The notes: a model not told the origin generated them from the sequence alone. A stretch of 64,000 nucleotides of DNA from Tumebacillus lacus (GCF_026410385.1 NZ_JAPMLT010000007.1:124001-188000); one strand, 5' to 3'; positions 33,158-41,882 are shown, numbered from the stretch's first letter. Made by a program: numbers and translations.

Positions 33158-34191
33158 AAGCCTATCACGTATTTTCCGAAGAGCAACACAAAGAGTTGTG
33201 TGCAGCACTTTCCGATCTTTCGGCGATCTCGCCGTATGTCGACTACTCGGCGTTTCAAGCACGGATGATCCGCAACGTGGAAGAGGGTGTGTTGCCGAAG
33301 TTTTTCCTCGACCTGTGCGAACGCATTCGCGCTGACCGGGCACACGGCCGTCACGTTCACGTCCTGAAGAATTGCCCGGTTGATACGGACGTTCCGGATC
33401 TCAATCATGATGACCCGGTAAACGACAAGTATCGCCTGAAGAAAACGTTCCTCGGCGAAGCATTCCTCGGCACCTTCGCTCACCTGCTGGAAAATCCGTT
33501 GCTCTCTTACGCATCGCGCAACAACGGCGATTTCTTCACCGATGTCGTGAGCATCAACCGGTTCCGCGGCATGCGCACCGGCTTCACCGACGGGGATCTG
33601 ATCTATCACAACGACCGTTCGAGCCATCCGGTGCGTGCGGACTACATCACCCTCTTGGGCGTGCGTTGCCCGGAAGACGATCTGGTGTACACCACGTATG
33701 TGGACAGCCAGGACATCATCAGCCACTTGACCCCGGAGCAGGTGGAGGCGCTGAGTGAGAAGTGGTATTACACAGAAGTGGACGATCTGACGAAAGACAA
33801 GATCAAAAACTGGGATCGCTCAACTGCGCACGCAGTCCTTCAGGGCGAAGGCAAGATCTGCTTCACCGACACGATGACCCATCCGCTGCCCGATGCGCCG
33901 GTGGCTGCCGTGCATGCACTGCTGGCCTTCACGAATGCCGTCACCAAGGCGATGAAGCATCGTCATAAACTCGATTACGGGGATCTGTTGGTCTTCTCCA
34001 ACCAATATGGTCTGCATAACCGCGAACGCATTGAAGTCAACAACCCTGAAGACACGGCAAAGCGTTGGTTGTTGAAAACTTATTCCTTCAAGAGCCGGGC
34101 GGTGTCTGATACGTACGCCGACTACTGGGTGAACGATGTGTACGGCTGCGTGAGCGACGGACTTGAAAAAACGGCTGTAACTTCAATGTAA
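33154..34191 (+). CDS. Fe(II)/2-oxoglutarate oxygenase, clavaminate-synthase-like (TauD fold)
   Basis: A 345-aa oxygenase with GTG start at 33154 behind GAGGAGG. The iron ligands are H152 and D154 in 'LIYHNDRSSHP' and H288 in 'NQYGLHNRERI'. An Arg about 15 residues later in 'DTAKRWLLKTY' should bind the 2-oxoglutarate carboxylate. The size and the 'FLGEAFLGTFAHLLENPLLSYASRNNGDFFTDV' region resemble the clavaminate synthase/asparagine-oxygenase branch, which hydroxylates, desaturates or cyclises amino-acid-like substrates. In this operon it probably tailors the carbon skeleton or the aminated product. Confidence 0.85.
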   Translation: MKAYHVFSEEQHKELCAALSDLSAISPYVDYSAFQARMIRNVEEGVLPKFFLDLCERIRADRAHGRHVHVLKNCPVDTDVPDLNHDDPVNDKYRLKKTFLGEAFLGTFAHLLENPLLSYASRNNGDFFTDVVSINRFRGMRTGFTDGDLIYHNDRSSHPVRADYITLLGVRCPEDDLVYTTYVDSQDIISHLTPEQVEALSEKWYYTEVDDLTKDKIKNWDRSTAHAVLQGEGKICFTDTMTHPLPDAPVAAVHALLAFTNAVTKAMKHRHKLDYGDLLVFSNQYGLHNRERIEVNNPEDTAKRWLLKTYSFKSRAVSDTYADYWVNDVYGCVSDGLEKTAVTSM

Positions 34192-34228
34192 GATGTTCAA
34201 CTAATAAAATAAATCAGATGAAAGGAAA

Positions 34229-34258
34229 GTATGATTTTGTGAAGAAACACTATCATAC
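34229..34258 (+). other. Internal hairpin between oxygenase and cupin genes
   Basis: GTATGAT (34229-34235) pairs with ATCATAC (34252-34258) around a 16-base loop. There is no T-run, so it is more likely an mRNA stability or processing element than a terminator. It lies in the only sizeable gap (79 bases) of the cluster. Confidence 0.5.
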
Positions 34259-34270
34259 GAGGTGGACCTT

Positions 34271-34666
34271 ATGAGCATGCAAGTGGCTGACCTGATGAAA
34301 GCATTGCCGGTTCTTCTTCAACTGAACGAATCGGGCATGTTGTCTGATACTGAGATCGAGTTCCAACCGTTCAAAGCCAATGAACGGTCCGCTGCCGAGG
34401 TTCATTGGCTGTTCCGTCCCGAGGAAACGGGAGGCTGCGCTGCAGGTCTCGTGCGCTATGCAGCGGGCGGCAGTTCTCCGGCTCATGAGCACACGGGCTT
34501 TGAGATCATCTACATCTTTGATGGCGAGATGATCACGAACCAAGGTGTGCTCAGAAAGAACGAGCTCATCTGTTTGCCTCCGGGCAGCCAACACAGCTTC
34601 CACAGCGAAACGGGTTGCTTGGCTTTGATCATCTGGGAGAAACCGCCTCAAGTCGTCAAACCGTGA
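34271..34666 (+). CDS. Cupin-domain protein
   Basis: This 131-aa protein starts at the ATG at 34271 after AGGTGG. Cupin motif 1 is 'YAAGGSSPAHEHTGFEIIYIFDGEM', with His residues and Glu as metal ligands; motif 2 is 'LICLPPGSQHSFHSETG'. The fold is close to anti-sigma ChrR-like and single-domain dioxygenase cupins. It may be a small metal enzyme, such as an isomerase or oxygenase, or a sensor for the pathway. No sequence detail decides between these. Confidence 0.82.
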   Translation: MSMQVADLMKALPVLLQLNESGMLSDTEIEFQPFKANERSAAEVHWLFRPEETGGCAAGLVRYAAGGSSPAHEHTGFEIIYIFDGEMITNQGVLRKNELICLPPGSQHSFHSETGCLALIIWEKPPQVVKP

Positions 34667-34679
34667 AAGGGGTAAGAAA

Positions 34680-35915
34680 ATGGACACACTCTATTCGACT
34701 GCATCAAGGTACCGTTGGATCATCTTGTTAATTGGTGTACTCGCGCAAATCACGTTTGCTGTCGGATTTGTCGGGGTTCCTGTCACCGGGGTCCTCATGC
34801 GCGAGGACTATCAATTTACCCTCAGTCAGTTAGGTTTTGTCCTTGGATGCATGGGGCTGGGTGTTGCGATCTCCGAAATCGCCTGGGGCGTTTTGACCGA
34901 CAAACTGGGCGATAAGATCGTCCTGATGATTGGGCTTGGAGGAATGGGCGCTGCGTTTTTGGCGATCTCGATTTGGCTTGTACCGAACGGAGATATGATT
35001 CCGAGTTACATATCGTTGGGTGTCCTGTTGATACTTGCGGGCGCGATCGGAGGCAGTATCAACTCTGCCTCCGGGAGTGCCGTCATGACATGGTTCCAAG
35101 ATCATGAGCGAGGCTTTGCGATGAGTATTCGCCAGACGGCGATCCCTGTCGGCGGAGCGATCGGGTCGGTTACCTTCCCGTTCATCGTGGCCGGTTACGG
35201 TTTCGGTGCCGCTTTTCTTTCGTTTGCCGTCTTGTGCTTTGCCGTCACGCTGTTGGTCTGGTTTGGGATGAAAGTAAAAGAGGTGGGTCAGGCTGCTGCC
35301 GGCACCTCGCAGGCGAGTGACGTTTCCCCGCTGAAACGGATGTCGGTGTGGAACATCGCGCTGGCTGGTTGCGCGTTGACGTTCCCTCAGATGGCCGTGC
35401 TTACGTTTGCTGCTGTCTTTCTGACCGATGAACACCATCTCAGCATGGGAACGATCTCGCTGATTCTGTTCGGTGTCCAATTGGGCGGCGGGGCTTTGCG
35501 GATCATCACGGGGCGTCTAACCGATAAGTATAAAAATCGCCGCCAAGTCCTGCGCTGGATCGCGGTCATCGCCGCTGTGGCAGGGATCGTGCTGGGTCTG
35601 GTCTCCCATCAAAATACGTTCGTCGTCGTCACGTTGCTGGCGATCACCGGGCTGGCCGGGAATGCATGGCATGGCATTGGCTACACGGAAATCGCAGTGG
35701 CTGCCGGTGTCCGCTATGCAGGCACCGCGTTAGGCATGATGGGAGCGACTGTGTTTATCGTATCGTTTGTCATTCCTTATATGATTCCGATCATTCTCGG
35801 AGTCGCTTCCTGGACGGGTGTCTGGATCATTGTCGGGATTACAGCCTTCCTTGCTTTCCCGCTGTTGGTCCAATCTGTGAAAAAAATTGAAAACAAAGAA
35901 GTCAAACATGCCTAA
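34680..35915 (+). CDS. MFS transporter of the cluster
   Basis: A 411-aa, 12-TM facilitator, start behind AAAGGGG. 'VLTDKLGDKIVLMIGLGGMGAAFL' is the loop 2-3 motif region, and 'SASGSAVMTWFQDHERGFAMSIRQTAIPVGGAIG' recalls anion/oxalate:formate and nitrate-type families. It lies in the middle of the operon, 13 bases after the cupin gene and 14 before the LeuC-like gene, so it probably exports the product or imports a carboxylate precursor. Confidence 0.85.
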   Translation: MDTLYSTASRYRWIILLIGVLAQITFAVGFVGVPVTGVLMREDYQFTLSQLGFVLGCMGLGVAISEIAWGVLTDKLGDKIVLMIGLGGMGAAFLAISIWLVPNGDMIPSYISLGVLLILAGAIGGSINSASGSAVMTWFQDHERGFAMSIRQTAIPVGGAIGSVTFPFIVAGYGFGAAFLSFAVLCFAVTLLVWFGMKVKEVGQAAAGTSQASDVSPLKRMSVWNIALAGCALTFPQMAVLTFAAVFLTDEHHLSMGTISLILFGVQLGGGALRIITGRLTDKYKNRRQVLRWIAVIAAVAGIVLGLVSHQNTFVVVTLLAITGLAGNAWHGIGYTEIAVAAGVRYAGTALGMMGATVFIVSFVIPYMIPIILGVASWTGVWIIVGITAFLAFPLLVQSVKKIENKEVKHA

Positions 35916-35929
35916 GGAAGGTGAACGTT

Positions 35930-37351
35930 TTGGCGAAAACTTTGCATGAGAAAATCTGGCAGGCCCATTGTGTGAAGACTTTGGGTGAGGCGGAGGATCT
36001 GATCTACATCGACATGCATCTGTTGCATGAGATCAACACGCCGCAAGCTTTCGACAGTTTGCGCGCTGCCAATCGGACCGTGCGCCGGCCTGATCTGACC
36101 GTTGCAACTGTTGACCACAATACCCCTACGTCTTCGATCGCCTTGCTGGAAGGGGATGAGTTGCGCAGCAATCAAATTGATCTGCTGCGCGACAACTCTG
36201 CGGAGTTCGGCATCCCGTTCCACATGCTGGGCGAAGCGGGGCAAGGGATTACGCACGTCATCGCGCCTGAACAGGGTCTGGTGCTTCCGGGCACCACGGT
36301 TGTCTGCTGCGACTCGCACACCACGACGCACGGTGCGTTTGCCGCGCTGGCGTTTGGCATCGGTACGAGCCAAGTGGAACACGTGTTGGCCACCCAAACG
36401 TTGCGACTGCAAAAGTTTAAATCTTTCCGCATCACCGTCAAAAACTCCCTGCCTGCAGGTGTTTCGGCAAAAGATCTGGCGCTTGCGATCATTCGCCGGA
36501 TCGGCACCGGCGGCGGGATCGGGCATGTCATCGAATATGCGGGTGAGGCGATTCACTCGCTGAGCATGGAAGCTCGGATGACGCTGTGCAACATGTCGGT
36601 CGAAGGCGGGGCCAGTGCCGGGATTATCGGTGTGGACGACGTCACCATCGACTACTTGCGCAAGGTCTACGCAGCCAAGGGGCGTCCGCTGACAGAGGAA
36701 GATGTGGAAGGATGGCGTTCCTTTGTGAGCGATCCTGACGCAGTCTTTGACAAAGAGATCGTGATCGATGCGGCGGCACTCGATGAGTCGGTCACCTGGG
36801 GGACCAACCCGTCCCAAAGCATCACGTTCGACGAAAGCATTCCGGCTGTCTCTGACTACGAAGATGCAAGTCAGCAACTGGCAGCAGAGCGCGCTTTCGA
36901 ATATATGGACCTGCAACCGGGTCAAACTCTGCGCGACCTCTCGATCAATAAAGTCTTTGTCGGCTCTTGCACCAATGGACGCATCGAGGATTTGCGCGTT
37001 GTGGCGGGGGTCTTGGAGGGGCATAAAGTACATCCGGATGTGCATCTGTTGATCGTGCCGGGCTCCGTTCAAGTGCGCGACCAAGCCATTCGGGAAGGGC
37101 TGGATGAAATCTTCCACGCGGCGGGGGCAGACTTCCGTCCCTTGCCGGGCTGCTCGCTGTGCTGCGGCCTGAATGAGGACCAGATGAAAGCCGGTCAACG
37201 ATCTGTCTCGACCAGCAATCGAAACTTTGAGGGACGGCAGGGAGCCGGTGCAAGAACGCATATCGCGTCTCCTGCTGTGGCAGCTGCCAGCGCGATCATC
37301 GGGCGGATCGCTCGCCCGTCAGATCTGGAAGCATGGGGGAAGGCAGAATGA
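35930..37351 (+). CDS. LeuC-like isomerase large subunit (aconitase family)
   Basis: The start is a TTG at 35930, eight bases after AGGAAGG; the product then begins like LeuC (M-AKTLHEKIWQAH). At 473 aa it has the full LeuC layout: 'CCDSHTTTHGAFAALAFGIGTSQVEHVLATQ', 'VGSCTNGRIEDLR', and the 4Fe-4S ligands in that Cys plus 'PGCSLCCGLN'. The family moves a hydroxyl between C2 and C3 of a 2-substituted malate by dehydration and rehydration. With the condensing enzyme upstream it should act on that enzyme's product. The stop overlaps the small-subunit start. Confidence 0.88.
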   Translation: MAKTLHEKIWQAHCVKTLGEAEDLIYIDMHLLHEINTPQAFDSLRAANRTVRRPDLTVATVDHNTPTSSIALLEGDELRSNQIDLLRDNSAEFGIPFHMLGEAGQGITHVIAPEQGLVLPGTTVVCCDSHTTTHGAFAALAFGIGTSQVEHVLATQTLRLQKFKSFRITVKNSLPAGVSAKDLALAIIRRIGTGGGIGHVIEYAGEAIHSLSMEARMTLCNMSVEGGASAGIIGVDDVTIDYLRKVYAAKGRPLTEEDVEGWRSFVSDPDAVFDKEIVIDAAALDESVTWGTNPSQSITFDESIPAVSDYEDASQQLAAERAFEYMDLQPGQTLRDLSINKVFVGSCTNGRIEDLRVVAGVLEGHKVHPDVHLLIVPGSVQVRDQAIREGLDEIFHAAGADFRPLPGCSLCCGLNEDQMKAGQRSVSTSNRNFEGRQGAGARTHIASPAVAAASAIIGRIARPSDLEAWGKAE

Positions 37352-37944
37352 GCAGAGCACAAATCAGCGGATGCGGTGTTCCTTTGGTGAGAAACAACGT
37401 GGACACGGATCAGATCATTCCCGCGCGCTTTTGCTACAAAGCACAACGCGTGGGACATGCGGATTCCTTGTTCGGCAATTGGCGTCAAGACCCGTCCTTC
37501 GTATTGAACGACGCCAGATACGCCGGCAACGCGATTTTGGTGGCCGGACGTGAGTTTGCCACCGGTTCGTCTCGCGAATATGCGGTTTGGGCAATCAAAG
37601 ACTATGGTTTCAAAGTGGTGATCGCAGAAAGTTTCGGCGATATCTTCTATAAAAATGCGATCCTCAACGACGTTTTGCCGTTGAAGACGACGGAGCAAGG
37701 CGTTGAAACGCTGTGGGAGATCCTTGGCCGCGACCCGCAAGCATCGATTCACATCGATCTGGACAAAGAGACGATCATGATCGAGGATCATGTCTTGCCG
37801 GCGATCATGGATGAACATTTCAAGCGCAAATATATCCTCAATCTCGATGACATCGCGCAAACGCTTGAGGAGATCGAATCGATCAAAGCGTTTGAATCGT
37901 CGAGAAACAGACATTTGGCCACTACGGTACACAGAGGAGTATGA
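37348..37944 (+). CDS. LeuD-like isomerase small subunit
   Basis: This 198-aa swivelling-domain subunit pairs with the preceding LeuC-like protein. 'PLVRNNVDTDQIIPARFC', 'VAGREFATGSSREYAVWAIKDYGFKVVIAESFGDIF' and 'KNAILNDVLPL' are typical, including the GSSREYA substrate-binding loop. The start at 37348 lies in the 4-base overlap. The residues that choose the side chain in true LeuD cannot be judged without alignment. Confidence 0.88.
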   Translation: MSRAQISGCGVPLVRNNVDTDQIIPARFCYKAQRVGHADSLFGNWRQDPSFVLNDARYAGNAILVAGREFATGSSREYAVWAIKDYGFKVVIAESFGDIFYKNAILNDVLPLKTTEQGVETLWEILGRDPQASIHIDLDKETIMIEDHVLPAIMDEHFKRKYILNLDDIAQTLEEIESIKAFESSRNRHLATTVHRGV

Positions 37945-37946
37945 CT

Positions 37947-39848
37947 ATGAATGAGTCGCTAAAAGTTGCCATCATCGGCAGTGGTCCTCGCGGCATGTCG
38001 GTTCTTGAACGAATGGCAGCCCATCTGATTGAAGCAGACAACGGGGAACCGGTTGAAATTTTCCTGATCGACGATGTCAACATCGGGACAGGGAGAATCT
38101 GGAAGACCGATCAATCTCATTTTCTGCTGATGAACACCATCGCTCCGGAAGTTTCAGCTTTTTCCGGCTTTTGGGACGGTGGGGAAGTCCGTCCTGGCAA
38201 CGGTCCTTCTTTTGCTCAGTGGTGGCAGACGCACCGTGACGATTATTCCGAATATGGCGGGTATGGACCTCGTGCCATCTATGGGGAATACTTGCTGTTC
38301 GTCTTAGCAACTGTCGAGCGCACGCTTCCGCCGGCTGTCACTTTGCACAAAGTGACAGCTCGTGTCGACAGCTTGGACGAACTCGATGCCTCTCAATTGT
38401 TGCATCTCTCCACCGGTCGCACGCTGGAGGTACACCGGACCGTATTGGCAACCGGCCATCCGGTGAACGAGACGAGCGGTCATGAATCGACGATGGAAGA
38501 ATTCGCGGCTCGCACACCTGGTGTTTCCTATTTAAAAGGAGACTCGGTCGCGTCGATGGATTTCTCGTCGATTGAGCCGGGTCAACACGTCGGCATCATG
38601 GGAATGGGATTGACTTTCTACGATCTCATGAGCGAACTGACGATGGGCCGCGGCGGGAAGTTCTCCAAAAATGACGACGGCTCGATGACGTATCATCCGT
38701 CCGGACGAGAGCCGCGCATCTTTGCCGGCAGCCGCAGCGGCTTGCCTGTCCAAATGCGCGGTCTCAACCAGAAGCCGTTTGACTATGAATATCAGCACGC
38801 CATCTTTACGGTGGAGCGCGCTCTGATGATTCGTGAACGCGGTGATGTGTACTTCCACCGTGATGTGCTGCCCTTGCTGGAAGCTGAGATGACGCTCGTG
38901 TATGCGGAGACGAAACTGCGACTGGAAAAGGGTGAGGAGGAAGCGCAGAAACTGCGCAATCTGGTCTTGGAACACCAAGTGCAGACAGTGGAAGGCGTCA
39001 TGATGCTGGCTCATACGCTGGGCGTTCCTTACCCGGTTGGTGTGAATCTCTATCAGCTCGGCTACCCGTTTAAAGGATGCACCTTCTCATCTCCCGAGTC
39101 GTTCAAAAAAATGATGTTGTCCGTGCTGGAAACAGACTACGCGGAAGCTATGAAGGGCAATGTGAACTCCCCGATCAAAGCGGCGCTCGATGTGATTCGC
39201 AGTACGAGACACATCATTCGACTGTTTGTGGACTTTGGCGGGCTGAATCCTGAGTCGCATCGGGAAGAGTTCCTGAAAAAGTTTAATCCGGTGTGCAACG
39301 CGCTGTCTGCAGGTCCGCCTGCTTTCCGCAGCCTGCAGTTGCAAGCGTTGATCCGTGCGGACATTCTCACCGTCGTCGGGCCTTCGATCAAGTTTGAACC
39401 GTCGGAAACGAGCCCGTGCATCAAGATGTATTCTCCGAGCGTGCTGGATTCGACTGTGGAAGTGAAGACGGTCATTGACGCGCGTGTTCCGAATCCCAAC
39501 TTGTATCACGACACGTCCACGTTGACTCGTTCGCTGATTGAAAGCGGGATCTACACCCAGTTTGTGAATGGGGCGGATGATGCCCTCTTCGAAACGGGCG
39601 GCGTAAACGTGACGCAGTCGCCGTTCCATCCGATCCGGCATGATCAAACGGTCGCTGACCGGCTGTATGTGATCGGCATTCCGACCGAGCATACCCGTTG
39701 GTTTATGCAATCGGGCAGCAGTCGTCCGAACAAATGGAATGATTTGATGGTGGATGCAAACGCAATCGCTGCGGATATCTTGCAAAGGGGGAAAGGCGAT
39801 GCAAACGCTGATCAAGACCAGCATTATGCAATTGCTCGAACTTTATAG
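37947..39848 (+). CDS. FAD/NAD(P)-binding protein (PF13454-type), putative monooxygenase or dehydrogenase
   Basis: A 633-aa protein; the ATG at 37947 is better spaced from AGAGGAG than the ATG six bases earlier. It opens with 'VAIIGSGPRGMSVLERMA', the GxGxxG dinucleotide motif, followed by 'DDVNIGTGRIWKTDQSHFLLMNTIAPEVSAFSG', a pattern of PF13454-like FAD/NAD(P) proteins. A second Rossmann turn, 'GQHVGIMGMGLTFYDLM', and 'VIGIPTEHTRWFMQSGSSRPNKW' near the C-terminus are common to this group. No member that I can name has this neighbourhood. It might oxidise the malate intermediate, hydroxylate nitrogen or carbon, or be a redox partner. It overlaps the aminotransferase gene by 50 bases. Confidence 0.78.
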   Translation: MNESLKVAIIGSGPRGMSVLERMAAHLIEADNGEPVEIFLIDDVNIGTGRIWKTDQSHFLLMNTIAPEVSAFSGFWDGGEVRPGNGPSFAQWWQTHRDDYSEYGGYGPRAIYGEYLLFVLATVERTLPPAVTLHKVTARVDSLDELDASQLLHLSTGRTLEVHRTVLATGHPVNETSGHESTMEEFAARTPGVSYLKGDSVASMDFSSIEPGQHVGIMGMGLTFYDLMSELTMGRGGKFSKNDDGSMTYHPSGREPRIFAGSRSGLPVQMRGLNQKPFDYEYQHAIFTVERALMIRERGDVYFHRDVLPLLEAEMTLVYAETKLRLEKGEEEAQKLRNLVLEHQVQTVEGVMMLAHTLGVPYPVGVNLYQLGYPFKGCTFSSPESFKKMMLSVLETDYAEAMKGNVNSPIKAALDVIRSTRHIIRLFVDFGGLNPESHREEFLKKFNPVCNALSAGPPAFRSLQLQALIRADILTVVGPSIKFEPSETSPCIKMYSPSVLDSTVEVKTVIDARVPNPNLYHDTSTLTRSLIESGIYTQFVNGADDALFETGGVNVTQSPFHPIRHDQTVADRLYVIGIPTEHTRWFMQSGSSRPNKWNDLMVDANAIAADILQRGKGDANADQDQHYAIARTL

Positions 39849-40977
39849 GCAGGACCCGCGTGCCGATAAACTCAACCTGACGGCGGGGATCTATATGGAC
39901 GAGTCCGGTACTTGTCCGATCCTTGACTCTGTGCGTGAGGCCGAAGCCTTTCGCGTGCAGAACCAATCCAGCAAGGCAACATTCAATCTGACGGGTGCGC
40001 CCGACTATCAACAGGCTGTACGCACGCTGCTGTTCCCGAACATGGGGGGCAGCGGTGAAACCCATCATGTTCAGGTCATCCAAACGTTGGGTGCGAGCGG
40101 GGCTTTGCATTTGGTTGGAAAGTTGGTCAATCACTACACGCCGAACGCAAAGATCTGGCTCAGTGCACCGACGTGGGAAAATCATCCGGCTGTTTTGAAC
40201 AGTCACGCGGGCGGGTTTGGCCATTATCGTTATCTCCCGGCTCATCTGGATGAAGTGAGCCTCGATACGATCTTGGCGGATCTGGAGTCTGCAAAACCTG
40301 GCGATTACGTGCTGCTGCATGCCTGCTGTCACAATCCGACGGGGATGGATCTCAATCTGTCTCAATGGACGAAAATGGCAGACTTCTGCGCAGAGCGCCA
40401 TCTCATTCCTTTGTTCGACTTTGCGTATCAGGGCTTTGCTCATTCGCCGGAGCGGGACGCTGAATTGTTCGATGCATTTAAGGAACGGGTCGACAGGTTC
40501 CTGATCTGCAATTCGTTCTCGAAAAATATGGGCCTCTACGATGAACGGATCGGCGCTTTGACGCTGGTCTTTAAAGAGGAGGAGCAGGCGCTCGATTGGA
40601 ACAATACGGCGAAAAGATTGATCCGATCCAGCTATTCCATGCCGCCGACGCATGGCAGCTTTATCGTCAGCCATATCCTAAACGACCCGGACCGCTGTGC
40701 CCGTTGGCAGCAGGAATTGGCCGGTATGTGCAACGATCTTCACACACGGCGTGCTGCATTTTTTACTGAATTGGCCAATGCCGGTATTCAGGATCAAGTG
40801 CTGACATATCGCCAACAGCAAGGGATGTTTGTGATGCTGAATCTCTCCGAGCAACAGATCGACACGTTGCGAGAGCGATCTGGCATCTATCTGCTCGGCA
40901 ATGGCCGAATCAGTATCGCGAGCCTCCGTACGGAAATGATGCCGAGATTTGTTGAAGCACTGAAGAGCGTGATCTGA
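39799..40977 (+). CDS. Class I aminotransferase (aspartate/aromatic type)
   Basis: A 392-aa PLP enzyme of the AspC/TyrB subgroup, start at 39799 behind AAAGGGGGAAAGG within the previous gene. 'NLTGAPDYQQAVRTLLF', 'QTLGASGALHLVGKLV' and 'CCHNPTGMDL' are subgroup motifs. The Schiff-base lysine is K242 in 'NSFSKNMGLYDERIGAL', and the C-terminal Arg lies near 'ISIASLRTEMMPRF'. It should exchange an amino group between a dicarboxylic or aromatic 2-oxoacid and Asp or Glu. It is the last gene of the cluster and suggests that the final product or an intermediate is an amino acid. Confidence 0.88.
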   Translation: MQTLIKTSIMQLLELYRQDPRADKLNLTAGIYMDESGTCPILDSVREAEAFRVQNQSSKATFNLTGAPDYQQAVRTLLFPNMGGSGETHHVQVIQTLGASGALHLVGKLVNHYTPNAKIWLSAPTWENHPAVLNSHAGGFGHYRYLPAHLDEVSLDTILADLESAKPGDYVLLHACCHNPTGMDLNLSQWTKMADFCAERHLIPLFDFAYQGFAHSPERDAELFDAFKERVDRFLICNSFSKNMGLYDERIGALTLVFKEEEQALDWNNTAKRLIRSSYSMPPTHGSFIVSHILNDPDRCARWQQELAGMCNDLHTRRAAFFTELANAGIQDQVLTYRQQQGMFVMLNLSEQQIDTLRERSGIYLLGNGRISIASLRTEMMPRFVEALKSVI

Positions 40978-40992
40978 GTCACGCGCCACGAG

Positions 40993-41021
40993 AACCGTAT
41001 CCGATTTGGATGCGGTTTTTT
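40993..41021 (+). terminator. Terminator of the biosynthetic cluster
   Basis: AACCG-t-ATCC pairs with GGAT-g-CGGTT around GATTT, then T6. It marks the operon's 3' limit. Confidence 0.85.
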
Positions 41022-41138
41022 GTGTACGCATGTGTGCTTGCAGCGCAAGGAATCGAATTGCTGGAATTGAACGGCTTGTGTATCATGAGATTATCCAGTA
41101 AATGAGGCTTACGAGACGGTGAAGGAGTGATTGCAGCG

Positions 41139-41882
41139 ATGCAAGGTTACAAAACGGTACCACGCCAGCATTCCGTCACAGCTCAACGCGCAGCACATCC
41201 GGTACGCACCGCACAAACGGGAGCCGGACGCCTTTTGCAGATGCAGCAGTTGTACGGGAATCAGAAGATGGGCCGGCTGTTGACGCAGTATCGCGGAGCT
41301 CCTTTGCAACGGATGACGTCGGAAGGGGAGTCGTCTGAACCAAAAGGGCAGGTCACGATCTCGCAGATCCCGGAGGAGAAGTTTTTCGGGACAGGACCTG
41401 CGGGTGAAAAGGTGACGCTGACTTTGCAGGTGCAAGGCAACCGGGTGATCTCGATCTGGGCAAGCGAAAAAGGGGAGGTCCACACGGGGGAAGTAAAATT
41501 TGGCATCCGCCACGGTGTGCCGATCATCACGTGGGTGGAGGCGAGCCCGCAAAGTCAAAGGGTCGGGTCGGCTTTGATGTACTTTGCTGCGAAGGCGTGT
41601 CAAGGCGTGGTTCCCACCATTTTCGTAGACAACGTGTTGGAGACGGCTCGCAATTACTACGAGGGCATGGCGTTTGACACCTATCTGACAGTGAAAGAGG
41701 ACGGAGAGCAGGTGGCCAGCCCGTCCGACATGATCGGGCAGACCTCGGAGATTCTCCTCGCCGCGCAGTCCAGCATGCAAAAAGGATGGGCGAGCGAGAC
41801 GGGCGAGACGACAACCGACGAGACGGAAACGCAGGGCAAGAACAACAAAAAGAAACGGCAACAGGATTGCAGCGTTCAATAA
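41139..41882 (+). CDS. Leader-bearing protein with GNAT acetyltransferase-like domain
   Basis: A 247-aa protein starting at the ATG at 41139, 11 bases after AAGGAG. Residues 32-49 read 'LLQMQQLYGNQKMGRLLT', the same Q-x3-GN-x5-LL leader as in the genes at 24581 and 48376. After a linker comes a GNAT-like core: 'ITWVEASPQSQRVGSALMYFAAKA' (acetyl-CoA loop Q140-x2-G143-x-A145) and 'VDNVLETARNYYEGMAFD', the usual strand-helix ending. The C-terminus is a charged, low-complexity tail. It is plausibly an acetyltransferase effector delivered by an injection system, but no such system is in view. Promoter TTGCTG/TATCAT at 41058-41086. Confidence 0.68.
   Translation: MQGYKTVPRQHSVTAQRAAHPVRTAQTGAGRLLQMQQLYGNQKMGRLLTQYRGAPLQRMTSEGESSEPKGQVTISQIPEEKFFGTGPAGEKVTLTLQVQGNRVISIWASEKGEVHTGEVKFGIRHGVPIITWVEASPQSQRVGSALMYFAAKACQGVVPTIFVDNVLETARNYYEGMAFDTYLTVKEDGEQVASPSDMIGQTSEILLAAQSSMQKGWASETGETTTDETETQGKNNKKKRQQDCSVQ

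Noticed and set aside
31389-37944. Leucine biosynthesis operon (leuA-leuC-leuD)
   Set aside because: leuB is missing, the synthase lacks the LeuA regulatory domain, and the genes are mixed with oxygenase, cupin, isochorismatase-fold and transporter genes.
31389-40977. Phosphonate cluster of the phosphonomethylmalate type
   Set aside because: No PEP mutase or phosphonopyruvate-handling gene is present in or next to the operon.
30018-41140. Idea that the biosynthetic cluster is an integrated element using the tRNA-Ser 3' end as attachment site
   Set aside because: No integrase gene is present and I find no copy of the tRNA 3' end (CCTGTCCTCTCCGCCA) near 41 kb.
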